DNA of 64,000 nucleotides from positions 187,231-251,230 of the forward strand of contig JYIP02000017.1 in NCBI GenBank assembly GCA_001051155.2, written 5' to 3'. The notes under the pieces were generated by a model. That model made no database searches, was not told the DNA's origin, and worked only from the letters and a program-made list of their open reading frames with translations. The DNA comes from Chrysoporthe austroafricana (taxonomy: Eukaryota > Ascomycota > Sordariomycetes > Diaporthales > Cryphonectriaceae). Shown here piece after piece: positions 1 to 11,569 of the stretch. The position numbers were made by a program, and so were the translations under genes. Positions within the stretch are counted from its first letter, which is position 1; the number at the start of each line of letters is the position of its first letter.

Positions 1-361
1 GTTTCGGCCCGCGTTATTTGGCAGGCCAGGCGCCATTCGGTTCTTGAGCTCGAAATCGCTCGCGATTTTCGCTATATCGGCAGTGCCCTGGCAATCTGAG
101 CTCTCGAAGCTTTGTCTAGGGCTGGCAACCTTGCGTTGGCTGTAGGAATATTACATCTGAAGTACCGTGATAGACAGACTGTAAGAGTGATAGTCCGTGT
201 ACTTTCACAATTTCAAGCAGGTGAACGAACATTCGTTCATATGAGAGGTTTACGTCGCACAGAGCCCACAATTATTAAATCTCATAACGAAGCCGTTATA
301 ACGAAACCGTGCTGAAGTGCGATACCAATCCTCCTACATGGAGAACAGCCTTAATACCCTA
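1..361. other. window edge, no gene seen
   Basis: About 360 bases downstream of the minus-strand thioredoxin-like gene. Open frames are short and no family pattern, repeat or RNA gene is visible. It probably holds the 3' flank of that gene. Confidence 0.5.
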
Positions 362-1013
362 CTACCCCTCCAGAGCGCCAACAGCCTCGTTGGCACTCTT
401 CGCAGCTCCTTCCCACACAACTTGGCCCTGGCTGTCGAAAACCCAGCTTCCGCTGGTCTGGAATCTATACCCGCTTTCAGTGGGCCTGTTAAATATCCCT
501 TCGTCCCTTGCCAGCTGAAATATTTCGTAGAGCCCCTTTGGATTCAAAACATGCCAGAACGAAGCGACCCCCAGGCCCCACGCGGCGTAAATTTCCCGCT
601 AAGCGTCCACGACAATTTTCAGGTTGCTTGGATTGGTACCACCGATATCATATAACCACTTGTTCGTGTGTGCCTGGCTGGAGTGGGACACGGCAATGAA
701 ATTGTTTTGATTTTCCGACGCTGTCTCCCGCAGGCGCAGGAAGGTCTTTTCTGCAACTAATAATTATACTCCCGTTGCGACTGTTCAGCGCGTCCGTACA
801 ACAATCTTGCAATGCTCCTTCCCGAACTGAGTGAGAATAAGACTTACATGGACAACCACAATGCCTTAGAAAAGTGATGATGGTCGGCTTGTCACCGGGC
901 TTGGGTAGCTCGAGGTGACCTATCGAGGGCGCTCGTTGCCCGATCTCTGGAGCAGAGGACGTCTCCATCTTCGGCGGAGTGAGCCATGAGTACAGTTCTT
1001 GTGTGGTCGTCAT
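362..1013 (-). pseudogene. AhpC/TSA-like thioredoxin-fold protein, interrupted by an in-frame TAG
   Basis: Two exons fit (1013-848 and 756-362) around a 91-nt GTAAGT intron, giving 187 codons, close to the usual length of the fungal AhpC/TSA_2 thioredoxin-like family (about 190-210 residues). Exon 1 carries the family N-terminus and the CGCP redox-site segment. Exon 2 has the FLRLRE, AVSHS, AAWGLG, FNRPTESG and QTSGSW blocks. These proteins are predicted peroxiredoxin-like oxidoreductases, but the function is not established. A TAG at 599-601 falls just before the REIYAAWG block, where the family reads straight through. Everything after it stays in frame, so this is a single nonsense change: a young pseudogene, a sequencing error, or readthrough. 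Family call secure; status uncertain. Confidence 0.72.
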
Positions 1014-1685
1014 GATTTAGAGTTTTAACTATGCAGTAAGTCTAGTGGTCGAGATTGAAGATGAAGTTTTGGCACTTTTCACGTCAAGACGATATATTGA
1101 CCAGAAGTCATGACGAAAGGCCACATGGTAACATAGCGTCATATGATCAACTAAGCGCACGCTAAGCAAGAGCCGCAACTCCACAATTCGTGAACTCGGG
1201 CCTCCAAGCCTCCCATACATCCCGCTATAAGCTAAGTAAGGCGAATGAAAGAGATTCAGAAACGTGGGACTAGGATTTGAAGAAGCAGTTGTTCATGTAC
1301 ACTAGTAGACTTCCGGGTGCGCAATCCTCGAGATCGCCCCCTGGTCCGAGCAAGACCAATGACCATCTCGAAATAATAACGCAGGTTTCTAAATCTTGTC
1401 CGAGAAAATTGGACTGACATTGAGCAGGCCGCCCGCTACTATAGCATTGAAGTCATAACAAAAAGAACAACAGACAACATGGACGAGATCACGATCCCAA
1501 CAATTCGCACGAAAAGTTGACAGCCACCACAAAGAAATTAACGATTTGGCCGTCGCCAGCTCCTCTCATCTCGAAGAGCCCGTCTTGACCCCAGAGAATC
1601 AATACCTGCTCATAACGACTAGAAGTAGTAGACTTCAAACACTCTAGATCGTCAGACGCTATCTCTTCTCGGTCGTTTCGTGTTC
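1014..1685. other. intergenic, no gene seen
   Basis: Region upstream of the thioredoxin-like gene and downstream of the secreted-protein gene. No coding frame with a recognisable pattern. It probably contains the promoter of the former and the terminator of the latter. Confidence 0.5.
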
Positions 1686-2328
1686 TCAAACGAGACCAAG
1701 CGCTAGAAGCTTATATCCGGCTATGTCTTCGTTGGAGCATGGCCCATAGTGCAACCTGCTGTGAGATGGTATTAGGCCGTCTGTAGTAGGCATGGCAATT
1801 GATACCGTCTCTGTTATTCCTGGATATTGCGTATGATGCCCTAGAAGGCTCACATCCGTCGTGTCGGCGGCGAAAATGAGGCCGAATTCCCCGGAAACGA
1901 AGGCCGCACTACTGTTGTCCGTGGGCAGTGTGATGTAGGCAAGACCAGAGACGAACCAGACCCATCTGCTCTCACCCGCGTAGTCAGTAATCTGTTTCAC
2001 TCGACGCCATCCCGCCCCCCTTTCTAGTGAGATCTCTTCGAGCCCGATGAAGCCCTTACTGATTGTATGGAGCATGGTTCAGGCCACCATCCAGGCCCGA
2101 CGGCATCACGACGTAGGTGAAGTTCGTAACATCACCAAGGACGATTGATGCGCTGCCGGCGATACCTGGTGTGGTTGCAACGGAAAAAGGCACACTCATA
2201 GTCCAGCATTCGAGAGTGGAGGCACCGTTCTGGGCCCCGACTGCCGTAATGTTGAGGTTTAGCGCGGCGACTGGAGTTTGCAAGCCGGCAAACGCGAGCA
2301 GACCAGTTAGATACGTATATACACGCAT
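1686..2328 (-). CDS. small secreted protein of unknown function
   Basis: Two exons, 2328-2060 and 1965-1686, join across a 94-nt GTAAGG intron to give 182 residues. The ATG at 2328 starts a clear signal peptide: a basic N-terminus MRVYTYL, a hydrophobic run, and an A-L-N processing region near residue 20. The mature part is acidic and small, with conserved-looking blocks (ASTLECW, VMPSGLDGG, VWFVSGLAYITLP, EFGLIFAADT, QYPGITET) and two cysteines that could pair. I recognise this as an uncharacterised family of secreted proteins common in Sordariomycetes, but know no function. An in-frame GTG lies upstream of the ATG, but starting there would put extra polar residues ahead of the signal peptide. 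It could be an effector-like or cell-wall protein; that is inference. Confidence 0.75.
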
Positions 2329-3700
2329 GGTGGTGATGTGTGAGGTCACAAATTTATTGCCTTCGTGTATACTTCTAGCTGTGATGTAGCGCGGCTCTAG
2401 ATACGGGATTCTTTGGTGGCTGGTGAACAGGCGTCAAGAAGAAGTCCTGAAGGCCTCTAGAAATGTGGGCGAGGATGGGCGGGAGGGAGTTGCCTCTTCA
2501 GTATGGTCCCTCGTGCGATGTAACCGGCGGCTACCTCCTGTGCAGCCACATGCAGCCGTGATGATGGTTGTGCCACTTTGGTACAAAACGTGTTGTGTCC
2601 TCGCGGAAGCGAGCCTTGACATTCGGCAGACGAGCACGCTTAGTCTTTCACACGTTTTCATCGCCGACATCGATTACGTGCGAGAACAAGGGAGAACTCT
2701 TACTGATGGCGACTGGGTCCAATCGCTAGCCAAAGCCTCAATACACGTGTGCACACACATGTCTTGTGGTGTGAGATGCGATGCGGCTGATACCTACTAG
2801 ATACGATTATCAGACTACTAATAGCCTGAGAACATGGCGTCGTCCCACTTCGTGGTAGGGACTTCTAACAAAATGGAAAGAAAAGGGGGCCCAAAAGCTC
2901 CCTTGCCATCAATCATCGGAGATGATAAGGGATGTGTAACAACATGTGGTGGCCATTGACGATAGGAGGCGCTTGAAGAAGGGGAAACGATGTTTCCTAC
3001 CATTGACTAGTTGCGTCCATGAAATGCGTACTGGCCCTCTTGGAATGCTAAGAATGACTTGAATTCGTAGAAAATAGATAGCTCAAAAGGTGGGAGTCAG
3101 CGCGTAATTTGTATCTCTCCACCGACATCCTATTTTGGACGGCTCACATTGTTGAAACTGCGCTTGATAGCCTGCTAGATTGGATTGGCTGGGATTGATC
3201 TGTTGTTTGGTGCGAGGCTGCTGGACGGTTCCATCTGAACAAGATCGAATTACTGCTGGCCTTCGTATGAGCACAAGGCAGCCTTAGCATGAAGCGTACA
3301 GAGGAAGGGGGTGCGACCTTGTATGTCGGGACACCAAGCGCGTCACATTTCGATCATGGTGGACAGCGGTTTGGGAACATCGGGCTGAGATCTTGGAGGG
3401 GGGACGTGTGTGGTGGGAAACGGAGGCGCAACCTTGGCTAGAAAGTTCTGGGGACTATTAGCTCCTGGCGACAAGTCTTAAGATCTAGTGGAAGGATTAG
3501 CTTGTTTCCAGATGTGAAATGCCGACGAGGTTTGGCAATCTACATCGAGCTCTTTCAGAGCATCGGTGGACTCACCTGAGCATGCGGAAATACTGTATCG
3601 CTTATGTCAGCCAGACTGTACTACGAGGGGGGATGCTAAGACCGAGAAGTATCACTATTGATTGATTGATGAGAACGAAAAGCAACAGGTACTGTCATCG
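2329..3700. other. gene-poor stretch, no gene seen
   Basis: Upstream of the secreted-protein gene. Several frames of 60-125 codons exist on both strands, but none shows a domain, signal peptide or splice-consistent extension. The segment next to 2329 should hold the secreted gene's promoter. Confidence 0.45.
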
Positions 3701-3799
3701 TCAACTTTGTGCTCTAAGTAGTGAAAGAGAATAAAGTGAGAGAGACAGAGTCGGAAGGCCATCTAGACATCCTGCCGCCTGCAACAGTCCTTGAAGTAC

Positions 3800-6216
3800 C
3801 ACTAAGGGGCAGCATACATGGACCTTGCAAGTTTGTGCTGGTAGCGGAGGGTTGAACTGGAGTAGAAGACTTGGTTTGGAAGCTGGTCCGTCTGGCCTTC
3901 GGGTGTTTTGGTGATGACGGCCGAGAAGACTACACCCGCCGTGAGACCTGCCAACACCGAAGAGGTCAGCCGGCCGGTCTAGAATAGAGTCTGGCACTTC
4001 GAAGAGAAGTTGAGAGTCTTCTCAGAATTTCGAAACGAAATCATGGATACCTAGGTAGTCATATATCTCTCTTACGGTTTCGATCATCGTAGAAGTTGCT
4101 CGGGATAGACCGGCGAGGAGGGCATACTTATCCCAGGAGAGTCGGCAACGACGTCTCTGCAGCCAAGGCAAAGGCCATGAAATAGCCGCAGTGCATCGAA
4201 TACGAATGAGGCATTGCTATGGCTCTGCGTAGCCAGGGAGTCGTCTTGTATTATGAGCGAGCTGCGGAAGAAATATGTTAGTGATTATTATTGCCAGGTA
4301 GAAGTGCGTGGCACATCTCAGATCAAGCAGTCCATGATATCATCCTGTCTAGTGTCAGATACGCCTTGGTTATTGATTATCATTGATGCGACTTGATGGA
4401 AAATTAGCGGTCGGCTTACCTTCTACCTATCATACCCATAAGAGCTGGGAGAAGTCCGACAGAGGATCGGTGAGGAGTGTTGTCAGCGGCTGTGCTCAGG
4501 GTGGTGAAGAGGGAAATCCCAAGGTAAATGCAGGTCTCAGATGAAGAGAATCTTCGAAATCATTAAGGGTCATATGGAGTGATTGGTGATCATCATAGAC
4601 CGAAAAGGATGCATGAAGTAGAATAATTGAAGAACTCACGCAAGAATCCGCAGTGCTGTCACACCCAGAAAGTCGAATATAATGTCTTCTACTACCAGAC
4701 GCTTCGCTTCCGTGAGCCAAAGGCTATATGAGCAACGTGTAGGTACTTTGCGTAAGGAAGCGTGTCGTAGGTGATGACCTTCGAGCTGTTGCCCTTCAGA
4801 CTGGGGCCGAGATGGGAGCGGTGGTCAGCGGGTGTCTCGAAGACAGAGTTGGAAATCCGCCGGAGATGAAGATGAGAGGAATATCAGATGACGTGGAGAT
4901 TTCTGATGATCATGACGTTGTCGTGGAAGGCTAGAAGAGCTAATTCAATCATAACGATCAGTGAATAGAGTCAAGACTTCTAGGGTGGATGTGACTGACC
5001 TGAAGCAGCTTTGCATTGGGTGTAGGGTGGAGCTGGGGCTTGACCACAAGTGTTAGTTGAGTCGGAGCTATAATTTTCAGAAGTACAATAGTAGAGTAAA
5101 GATTGATATGCCTCAGACGATATTTGTTTTCGTATTTCATGGCCAGGATGTCAAGCACTGGTCAGACATGCAAGTCTGCTGTCATCATGGGCGCAGCTGG
5201 AGAGGGAGAGAAGTGCAAGAAAATACTTGGAGGAGGGGTGATAGAGCACCGACCTAAGATCTCAGGGCCCGGTATAGAAGGAAAATCCAGTGTACTAGGC
5301 TGCTCAGGTAGTTTGGGCCGATAGAGATCTATTCCATAACAGATACGTCAGCATCTTATAGAAATATAGAACAGAGTATATTGTGGCTGGGAAAGGGGAT
5401 AGATAACGTCTCAGACCAACAGCAAGCGAGTTTATCAGGAGTCGAGTGACTTGATTCTATCATACGAAGAGAAATGGCTGGAAGAGGATACCGGACGGGC
5501 TTGGGTACTGACCACGACTTCATTTGCCTTGGATTGGTGAAGGTCTAGTAGAACAATATCTGTCAGCGTTGCTCTGAGACCACCTAGACACCGAGCACTG
5601 CGTACGTATGATAGGAGGCAAATAATAAAAGTGCAAGAGAGAATGGATTGATCGTTAGGGGATTTGAAGTACCATGAGCCACTTAGAGGGACGGCTGCCC
5701 CCGTGCGCTCGCTGACTCTTTCGCCACTGGTGTTGAATGGGACACGAGGCAATTCTGTGGGAATAAGGGTCAGTAAGCTCTATACCCAGCTTGAGACCAT
5801 CGTAGGATGTTGATACTACTCTGACTCTCAGAAAAAGAGTGTGTTCTTGTCATTAGAGATCGTCCGCGGTAAGACAGAGATCAAGGCGGTCATCAGTGAA
5901 GCTTGGGCGCGTCTTCAATGAACAAGCGGGGAGTACCGGAGAGCATAGCTCATCTGCCATGTATTGCGAGAACTCGATTTCCTCGAGAGGTTGATGAGGC
6001 AGAGAGTGTGTTTCAACGGTGTAAAAGCGATCAGCTGGACCAAGATAGAATGATTCTCGGTAGGGCAAAGGGATCGAGGGAATCAGACGGGATCGATGCG
6101 CATCAGGCAAGACGCGGGACAGCCGTTTGGACAGGTCCGTCGTCAGAAGATTGCGTGAAGAGCCCAAGGAGAGGAAAAAGAAAGGAGAATACCTGGTCAT
6201 CGAGGACAGGAGCCAT
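3800..6216 (-). other. possible many-exon membrane-protein gene or relic, unassigned
   Basis: On the minus strand, short open segments are bounded by plausible splice signals. A possible start ATG is at 6216, followed by a GTATTC donor. A segment at 5754-5606 begins after TTATTCCCACAG and ends at GTACGC, about 49 codons open. Around 5330-5255 a segment reads like a membrane helix (SSLVHWIFLLY). A segment ending at a GTGAGT donor near 4640 contains VEDIIFDFLG. A final stretch at 3947-3802 follows a CTGAC...TTGGCAG acceptor and is open for about 48 codons to TAG. I could not chain all pieces into one continuous frame and recognise no family. It may be a real gene with unusually short exons, a decayed gene, or chance. 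Confidence 0.3.
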
Positions 6217-9200
6217 TGACTGATGCTATACTAGACTCTTGAAATCAGACAAGTGTCAGTAGGCGAGCTGCCTGACAGGGGAGGATCAGAAGACAATAGT
6301 CCACTGGATGCATCTCAGAGGGCCATATAATTTCGTTCTTAAAGTTCTGATTTGAAGTGAATATGGTATATCGTCATCAATGGATGGTGCTGGCGTTGCT
6401 GGAGGAGGAAAAGGAGGAGGAGGTGACCTGTTGGAGCGCTATGACAATGCATGTATGACCACAACGCCTAGCTATAGGCCCTCGAAATACTAGTCGACCT
6501 TTATCACAGAAGTATGAAGTCGCTTGGTCGTTGATTGCGGTTTAGGAGGCGAATGTTCGGTTGTCGGAATGGACGTTGGTGGCAGTGTGTTGGCAATAAT
6601 GGAAGAAAACGAAGAACAATGGAACAGGCAATGATCAATCTGGGAAAAATCTGATCGAGAGGTCAGGGGCAGCTAGTGATGGGCCACGTTTAAATTCAAT
6701 ACCAGAACGGGGATTGTGTGGCTCGGCATTTCAAGAACGACATCATCAACTTCTACAGGGCTCATGTCGGTATGCATGATGATATCGTCTTAAGGAACAA
6801 AATACCTAATAGAACCTTGTAATTAGGTGAATCATATAGGACGTTACAAGCACACACTCCTAAAGAGGCCTTACTCAACAACAATATACTACAATTCAAT
6901 TTGTCATGTTAAATCTTGCTCTTTGTGAGAACTCAGGGTCGAGAGAAGGGCGGCGGGGGAGCGGCTGACTGCTTCCGAGCAGCCATATGAGAAGTGACAT
7001 GGGACGTTGTATCTATGATTTAAGACCCTCTTATTTAGGATCTCTAGTGCACAAGCACTACATGGAATGATAATGATCAATAATGTGTTTTTCCAGATTG
7101 AAGGCCTGATGCATTGTGGTAAAACTGCATAGGTTGGCCATTTACAACCTGCTAAGTCACGATGACTTCAGAAGAGGGCATCATCATATCTGTGGGTAAG
7201 CCACTGGAACGACATAAGACAGATTTTATCAGCCGTTGCTGCTGTCCTCCTCTTCTCTTACCAATGATAATCAACTTTCTAGACATGTAGCTTGCGCCTC
7301 TGAGGCTCTCTGAGAGACTGATAAAGCAGCGGGCAAGGTAACCTTGCCTTGGACAAAGACAATTGAGTTCTATACCTCAGGACAACAGTGGCCTTCTGAA
7401 GCACATCATTCCACTGAACTTCTTCCGCAGAGTCACGTCAATTCACACGGTATTGTCCACAGTTCTTTCTTTTCAAGCTCTTCATGCAACATACCTTCAT
7501 CATGACCCCCCCTCCACGATACGACTTCCTATCTCATCTTGTTCAACGGAGTATCATAGGCTGGCATCCTCTTGATTGTTCTCACAGCATCCGCGCGACC
7601 CTTTCCATGTGGATGCATCGCGCCGGTTTGGCTACTCAGAATCTTTCCTTTCCCAAGCAGTCACCGAAGAATACCTTGAAGCCATTAGCTTAGGCCAATA
7701 GCTTCCATTCGTATCCGCTTCGAAGCTCATGTCCTCTTTACCTTTCTCGGAATACCTACATGCACCAAGATCGTTCCGTCTGTTTCTAACATACTAATTA
7801 TTCTTCTTTTTTTCAGATGATTAATACTATATATACCGCGGCATGCAACCCTCGTTGCTTTCTGTTGGCTACTTCCCCCAGCAAAATTCGCCTTTACCCT
7901 GCCGCGTCTCCTACTTTTCTCGACCCTATCGTCTTCCCATGATCCATCTGCTCTACGACAAGATAATGATGCACATCATCAACAGCTTCATGATGACAGT
8001 CTCTTGCCCACTCGTATAAGCCCGTGCCGCCTTGTTTGGCGATGGCCTTACAAACTTCAACACTTCAGACTAGGTATTTGAGGTCCATACCTTGCCGGAC
8101 CTTCGACGAACTCATCTCTGAGACGATTTCACTCCTCGAATTCCATCACGAATGATATAGCTCCTGGGTCACGCTAGAATATCTGTCAAGCACAAAGTTA
8201 TCCTAGGCTCCTTTCTGCAGACCACGGCATATAGCACAATCGGAAGGCGATATTTTCGACACCACTGTCATGTTGTGTGGACAGGACATCCATTTGTAAG
8301 TAAATTTCGAACCCAGCGCTTTTGTCCGTTCTGCATCCTCGCTCGGTCTTTGCCTCTTCCGCTGTTGGACCATATTTTTCTTTGCACAATATGCTTTCCG
8401 TTGGCTTCTTCTGTGCAACGCCCCGGGAACTCTCATTGACTTTTCTCTTCTATCTGTCCGTCCTCCTCTTCTTCTTTTCTCTTTATTTCTATTTTTCTTT
8501 TCATTCTTTTTCTTTTTATGGCAAAGGGTGCGCGGGAAGGGGGTGCTTTGACTTAAGGGATGGTGAACGTGCTGAGATATTCGAGCCATGACGTTGCATG
8601 GGTCACCGACGATCCTTTAAGCACTCGAGCGAATGGCAGTTGCAAGCTTTGCAAGAACCACTAGAATTTCCTTGACGCTAGCCAGTGCATTGCCTAGCAC
8701 AAACCGCATAGCAGTTCGGTTTCGGAAGACGCACAACGACTGCAGTCGGAGTCAACACCCCGTTGAGAGTCATGATGCGCACGTGGTTAATTTATTCTCT
8801 CGGATGGGTCCTAGTTAGTACGGAACAAGCCATAGATACCCTGGCGCATATCAACTGTCCTGCAGCAGGGATCCATCTAAACGGTTTTGAAATGATGCAC
8901 AAGTCCCAAAAGGGACTGCTCCCGAGATCCCTCAACCCTTTGTGGGATGCTCCCGAGATGAGGTCTTCAATATGCATATTGGTGAGCGGGCACGTTCGCA
9001 AGGTTGCTGAGGCCAACTCTGGCGATAGAGCAGGCTATCTGCCTTGCGATACCTTGGACAAGGTATTTTAAGCTCGCGAGTGATCAGCAATGTCGAGTGC
9101 CGGATGCAACAATTGAGGATTTTGTGGCTGGTGGAGTCTCCGCTTCGTGCAGCCCTCCCCTGGCGACATCTCCACTTAACAGACCAAAGGCCGACTGGTG

Positions 9201-9410
9201 CACCGACACTTCCGCGGCCATCCAGTAACTATAAGTCGAGATGTGACTCCTGTCGGCTGTGAGCAGTTGTTCTTGTTCACTTGTCGCTCGCCATATGTTG
9301 TTCTCTAGTTGCTGCTAGAGCGGGTGCGCCTGTATCTCAGTCCAAACAGCCGTCTTTCGTTGCTGTTCCATTCCTTCGCTCTTTTCCTCACGATCTTCCT
9401 CGCAATCAAC
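6217..9410. other. gene-poor stretch, no gene seen
   Basis: Three kilobases without a supported gene. The 7340-8160 part is C/T-rich and includes a good-looking 3' splice site near 7790-7816 (ACTAAT then a T-run and CAG), but no downstream frame makes family sense. The segment just before 9411 is a pyrimidine-rich leader that fits the promoter/5' UTR of the lipase gene. Confidence 0.45.
8436..8520 (+). repeat. pyrimidine (T/C) tract
   Basis: About 80 bases consisting almost entirely of T and C, with CTTCTTTT-type units. Low-complexity tracts like this are common in fungal promoters and introns. No gene starts directly downstream. Confidence 0.6.
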
Positions 9411-10518
9411 ATGAAAGCCTCTCTCGGTAAGAAGCTTGTCCCGGCCGCTGCCGTAGAAAATCTTCTTAGTCTCGGAAGCTAGCATCTTACAATGTGATGC
9501 TCGTTAACAAAGTTTCAACAGCCCAAACCGCAGCCTTTGCTGCCACACGGGGGACCATTTCCAACCTTGAGTCTCGGTCAATCGACGCAACTCTTTTTGA
9601 AAACTTTCGTTGGATGGCCGAGTATGCAGCCGCAGGGTATTGTAATATGGATGGCACAGTCGGCGATGTCGTTTCCTGCGAGGATGACGCCTGTGCCGAT
9701 GTGGTCAACAATGGCGCTACCATCATCGCGACCCTCAGTACCGGGTTCGAGTCCACCGGCGGAGTCATCATGAAGGATGATGTTAATGAAGCTATCGTGG
9801 TTTCCTTCGCTGGCACAGATACTGATAGCATCATTGACGTGGTGCTTGAGTATGCTAAAACCCCCGCACGCCGGGAGAGGAGCTTTGGCTGACATAAATC
9901 AGTCTTGACTTTCTGCTCGAGTCCATCGGGATGTGTGACGGTTGTGAGGTGCACAGCGGCTTCCACGGAGCCTGGGATGATGTGTCCGATACGGTTATTA
10001 GCACTGTCCAGGAGTTGGTGGAGCAGACAAATTCCACGTATAGCGTCACCTTTACAGGACATTCGCTTGGGGCTGCGCTCGCGACCCTGGGATGCGCATA
10101 GTATGTATTCCCTTGATGGTAATTATGGCTCTTCGAGCCTCGACCTGCTCCTAGATACTGACTATTTACCTTCAGTTGGCGCATCGATGGTGGCGACTGT
10201 GAGCTATACACCTTTGGCTCCCCTCGAGTTGGCAATCTCGCCTTCGCGGAGTTTGTGTCTGCACAAAGTGGCAATGAGTACCGCATGACGCACCTGGATG
10301 ATCCAGTCCCTCGGCTCCCAAGTCATGACTTTGGGTACTATCACACAAATATGGAGTACTGGCTCTCTGACGGCACAGATACGACGACTGATTACACTGC
10401 GAACGATGTCGTCATCTGCACGGGGTACTACAATACTAGCTGCAACGGTGCCGGTGCGATGAGCTTGGACTTTACGGCACATTCGTACTATCTGGAGCAT
10501 ATCAGTGTCTGCAGCTGA
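9411..10518 (+). CDS. class 3 (fungal triacylglycerol) lipase
   Basis: Four exons fit: 9411-9426, 9522-9849, 9903-10100 and 10176-10518, with introns of 95, 53 and 75 nt, giving 294 residues in one frame. The product has the class 3 lipase order: EYAAAGYC near the N-terminus, VVSFAGT (oxyanion-hole region), DGCEVHSGF, the nucleophile elbow GHSLG, FGSPRVGN, the catalytic-Asp region DDPVPRLP, and a late His-containing AHSYYLEH block. These are secreted alpha/beta hydrolases that cleave acyl esters such as triacylglycerols. The odd point is the N-terminus. The only phase-consistent start yields a 5-residue first exon (MKASL) joined straight to QTAAFAATRG, with no hydrophobic signal core. The start may be misassigned or the signal peptide damaged. 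Catalytic part firm; exon 1 weak. Confidence 0.85.
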
Positions 10519-11569
10519 TATGACAGCGTGAGACAGCGTGAGATAGCCGTTCTAGCTACTCGAGTCCTTCGGAGCAAGCCACGAAGATGCCTGTATTAAT
10601 TTTGTTAGTTAATACTGATAATAACTATAAACTCAAATTTCAGATATGCGATATCTGCCTTGTTTAAGCATCTCAGTATCTTCCTCAACCTCAAAAACAC
10701 TAATCTCCTAGCTTGCAATCACGTAGCAACTAGTTGGAGAGTGTGTCTGCTATAATACTGGATATTTGAATAAGCTGATATGAAAAATCTAGGCCTCTCA
10801 CTCTGCTTGGTAGAGATCAGCTTGGGAAGTGATAACGGCAGATAGCTGGAAACAACTTGTGGGCTGATCGAAGAGTCTGCTCCAGTGTCATCATCTGTCA
10901 TCCAGACCTGCGCGACGATCCGGTCTCTCAGCCCTCGGCGGTTGAAGATTCTCGAGGCAAAATGCAGGTATTTCGTCCTCAGTAACAGCTTCCTTGCAAA
11001 TTCTTATCTCTACCCAATCGATACATGCTCATGTATGGTTCCATTGAAGAATAAGGTACCTGTTAGGATATAATTGAGCAAATGCGCTGCTGTCACCAGG
11101 CCGAAGTTTGTACCGACGAGCAGCAGCTGCAGCGGCAGACGAGCATGGATTTTATCTTGATCTCATAGGATATAATTAAACTTGAAATCTGTCGAATCAG
11201 ATCTCAATTAACACTAGGATGCATTACTTTAGATGAGACACGGCCCCCAAGGTGAGTTGTGAATCACGGCCCCAGCATGACGGTAGCTGAACTAGCCTTT
11301 TGGAACCTCTACACCTACTGTAGGTAGGCGATAGTGGCGATGTAGCAAGCTGAAAAGCGCAGTGCAACATGAACACTGCGTTAAGTAGCTGTTGTTTCGA
11401 AGTTCCGGCACTATTTGAGTAGCCTTCCAGATGCGTTTTCTTTTCTTTTCTTTTTTTTTTTGGAAACCCACAGGCGCCTCATAAAAGCCTTTCATCGTCA
11501 ACACAGGCTGCTCGCGCCCCAAGCTTTTCCCCCATGAGATAGAGTTTAACTCGTCTTAACTCGCACACT
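10519..11569. other. intergenic, no gene seen
   Basis: Between the lipase and the DUF3176 gene, both plus strand. Contains a T/C tract near 11438-11462 and otherwise no recognisable feature; it probably includes the DUF3176 promoter. Confidence 0.5.
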
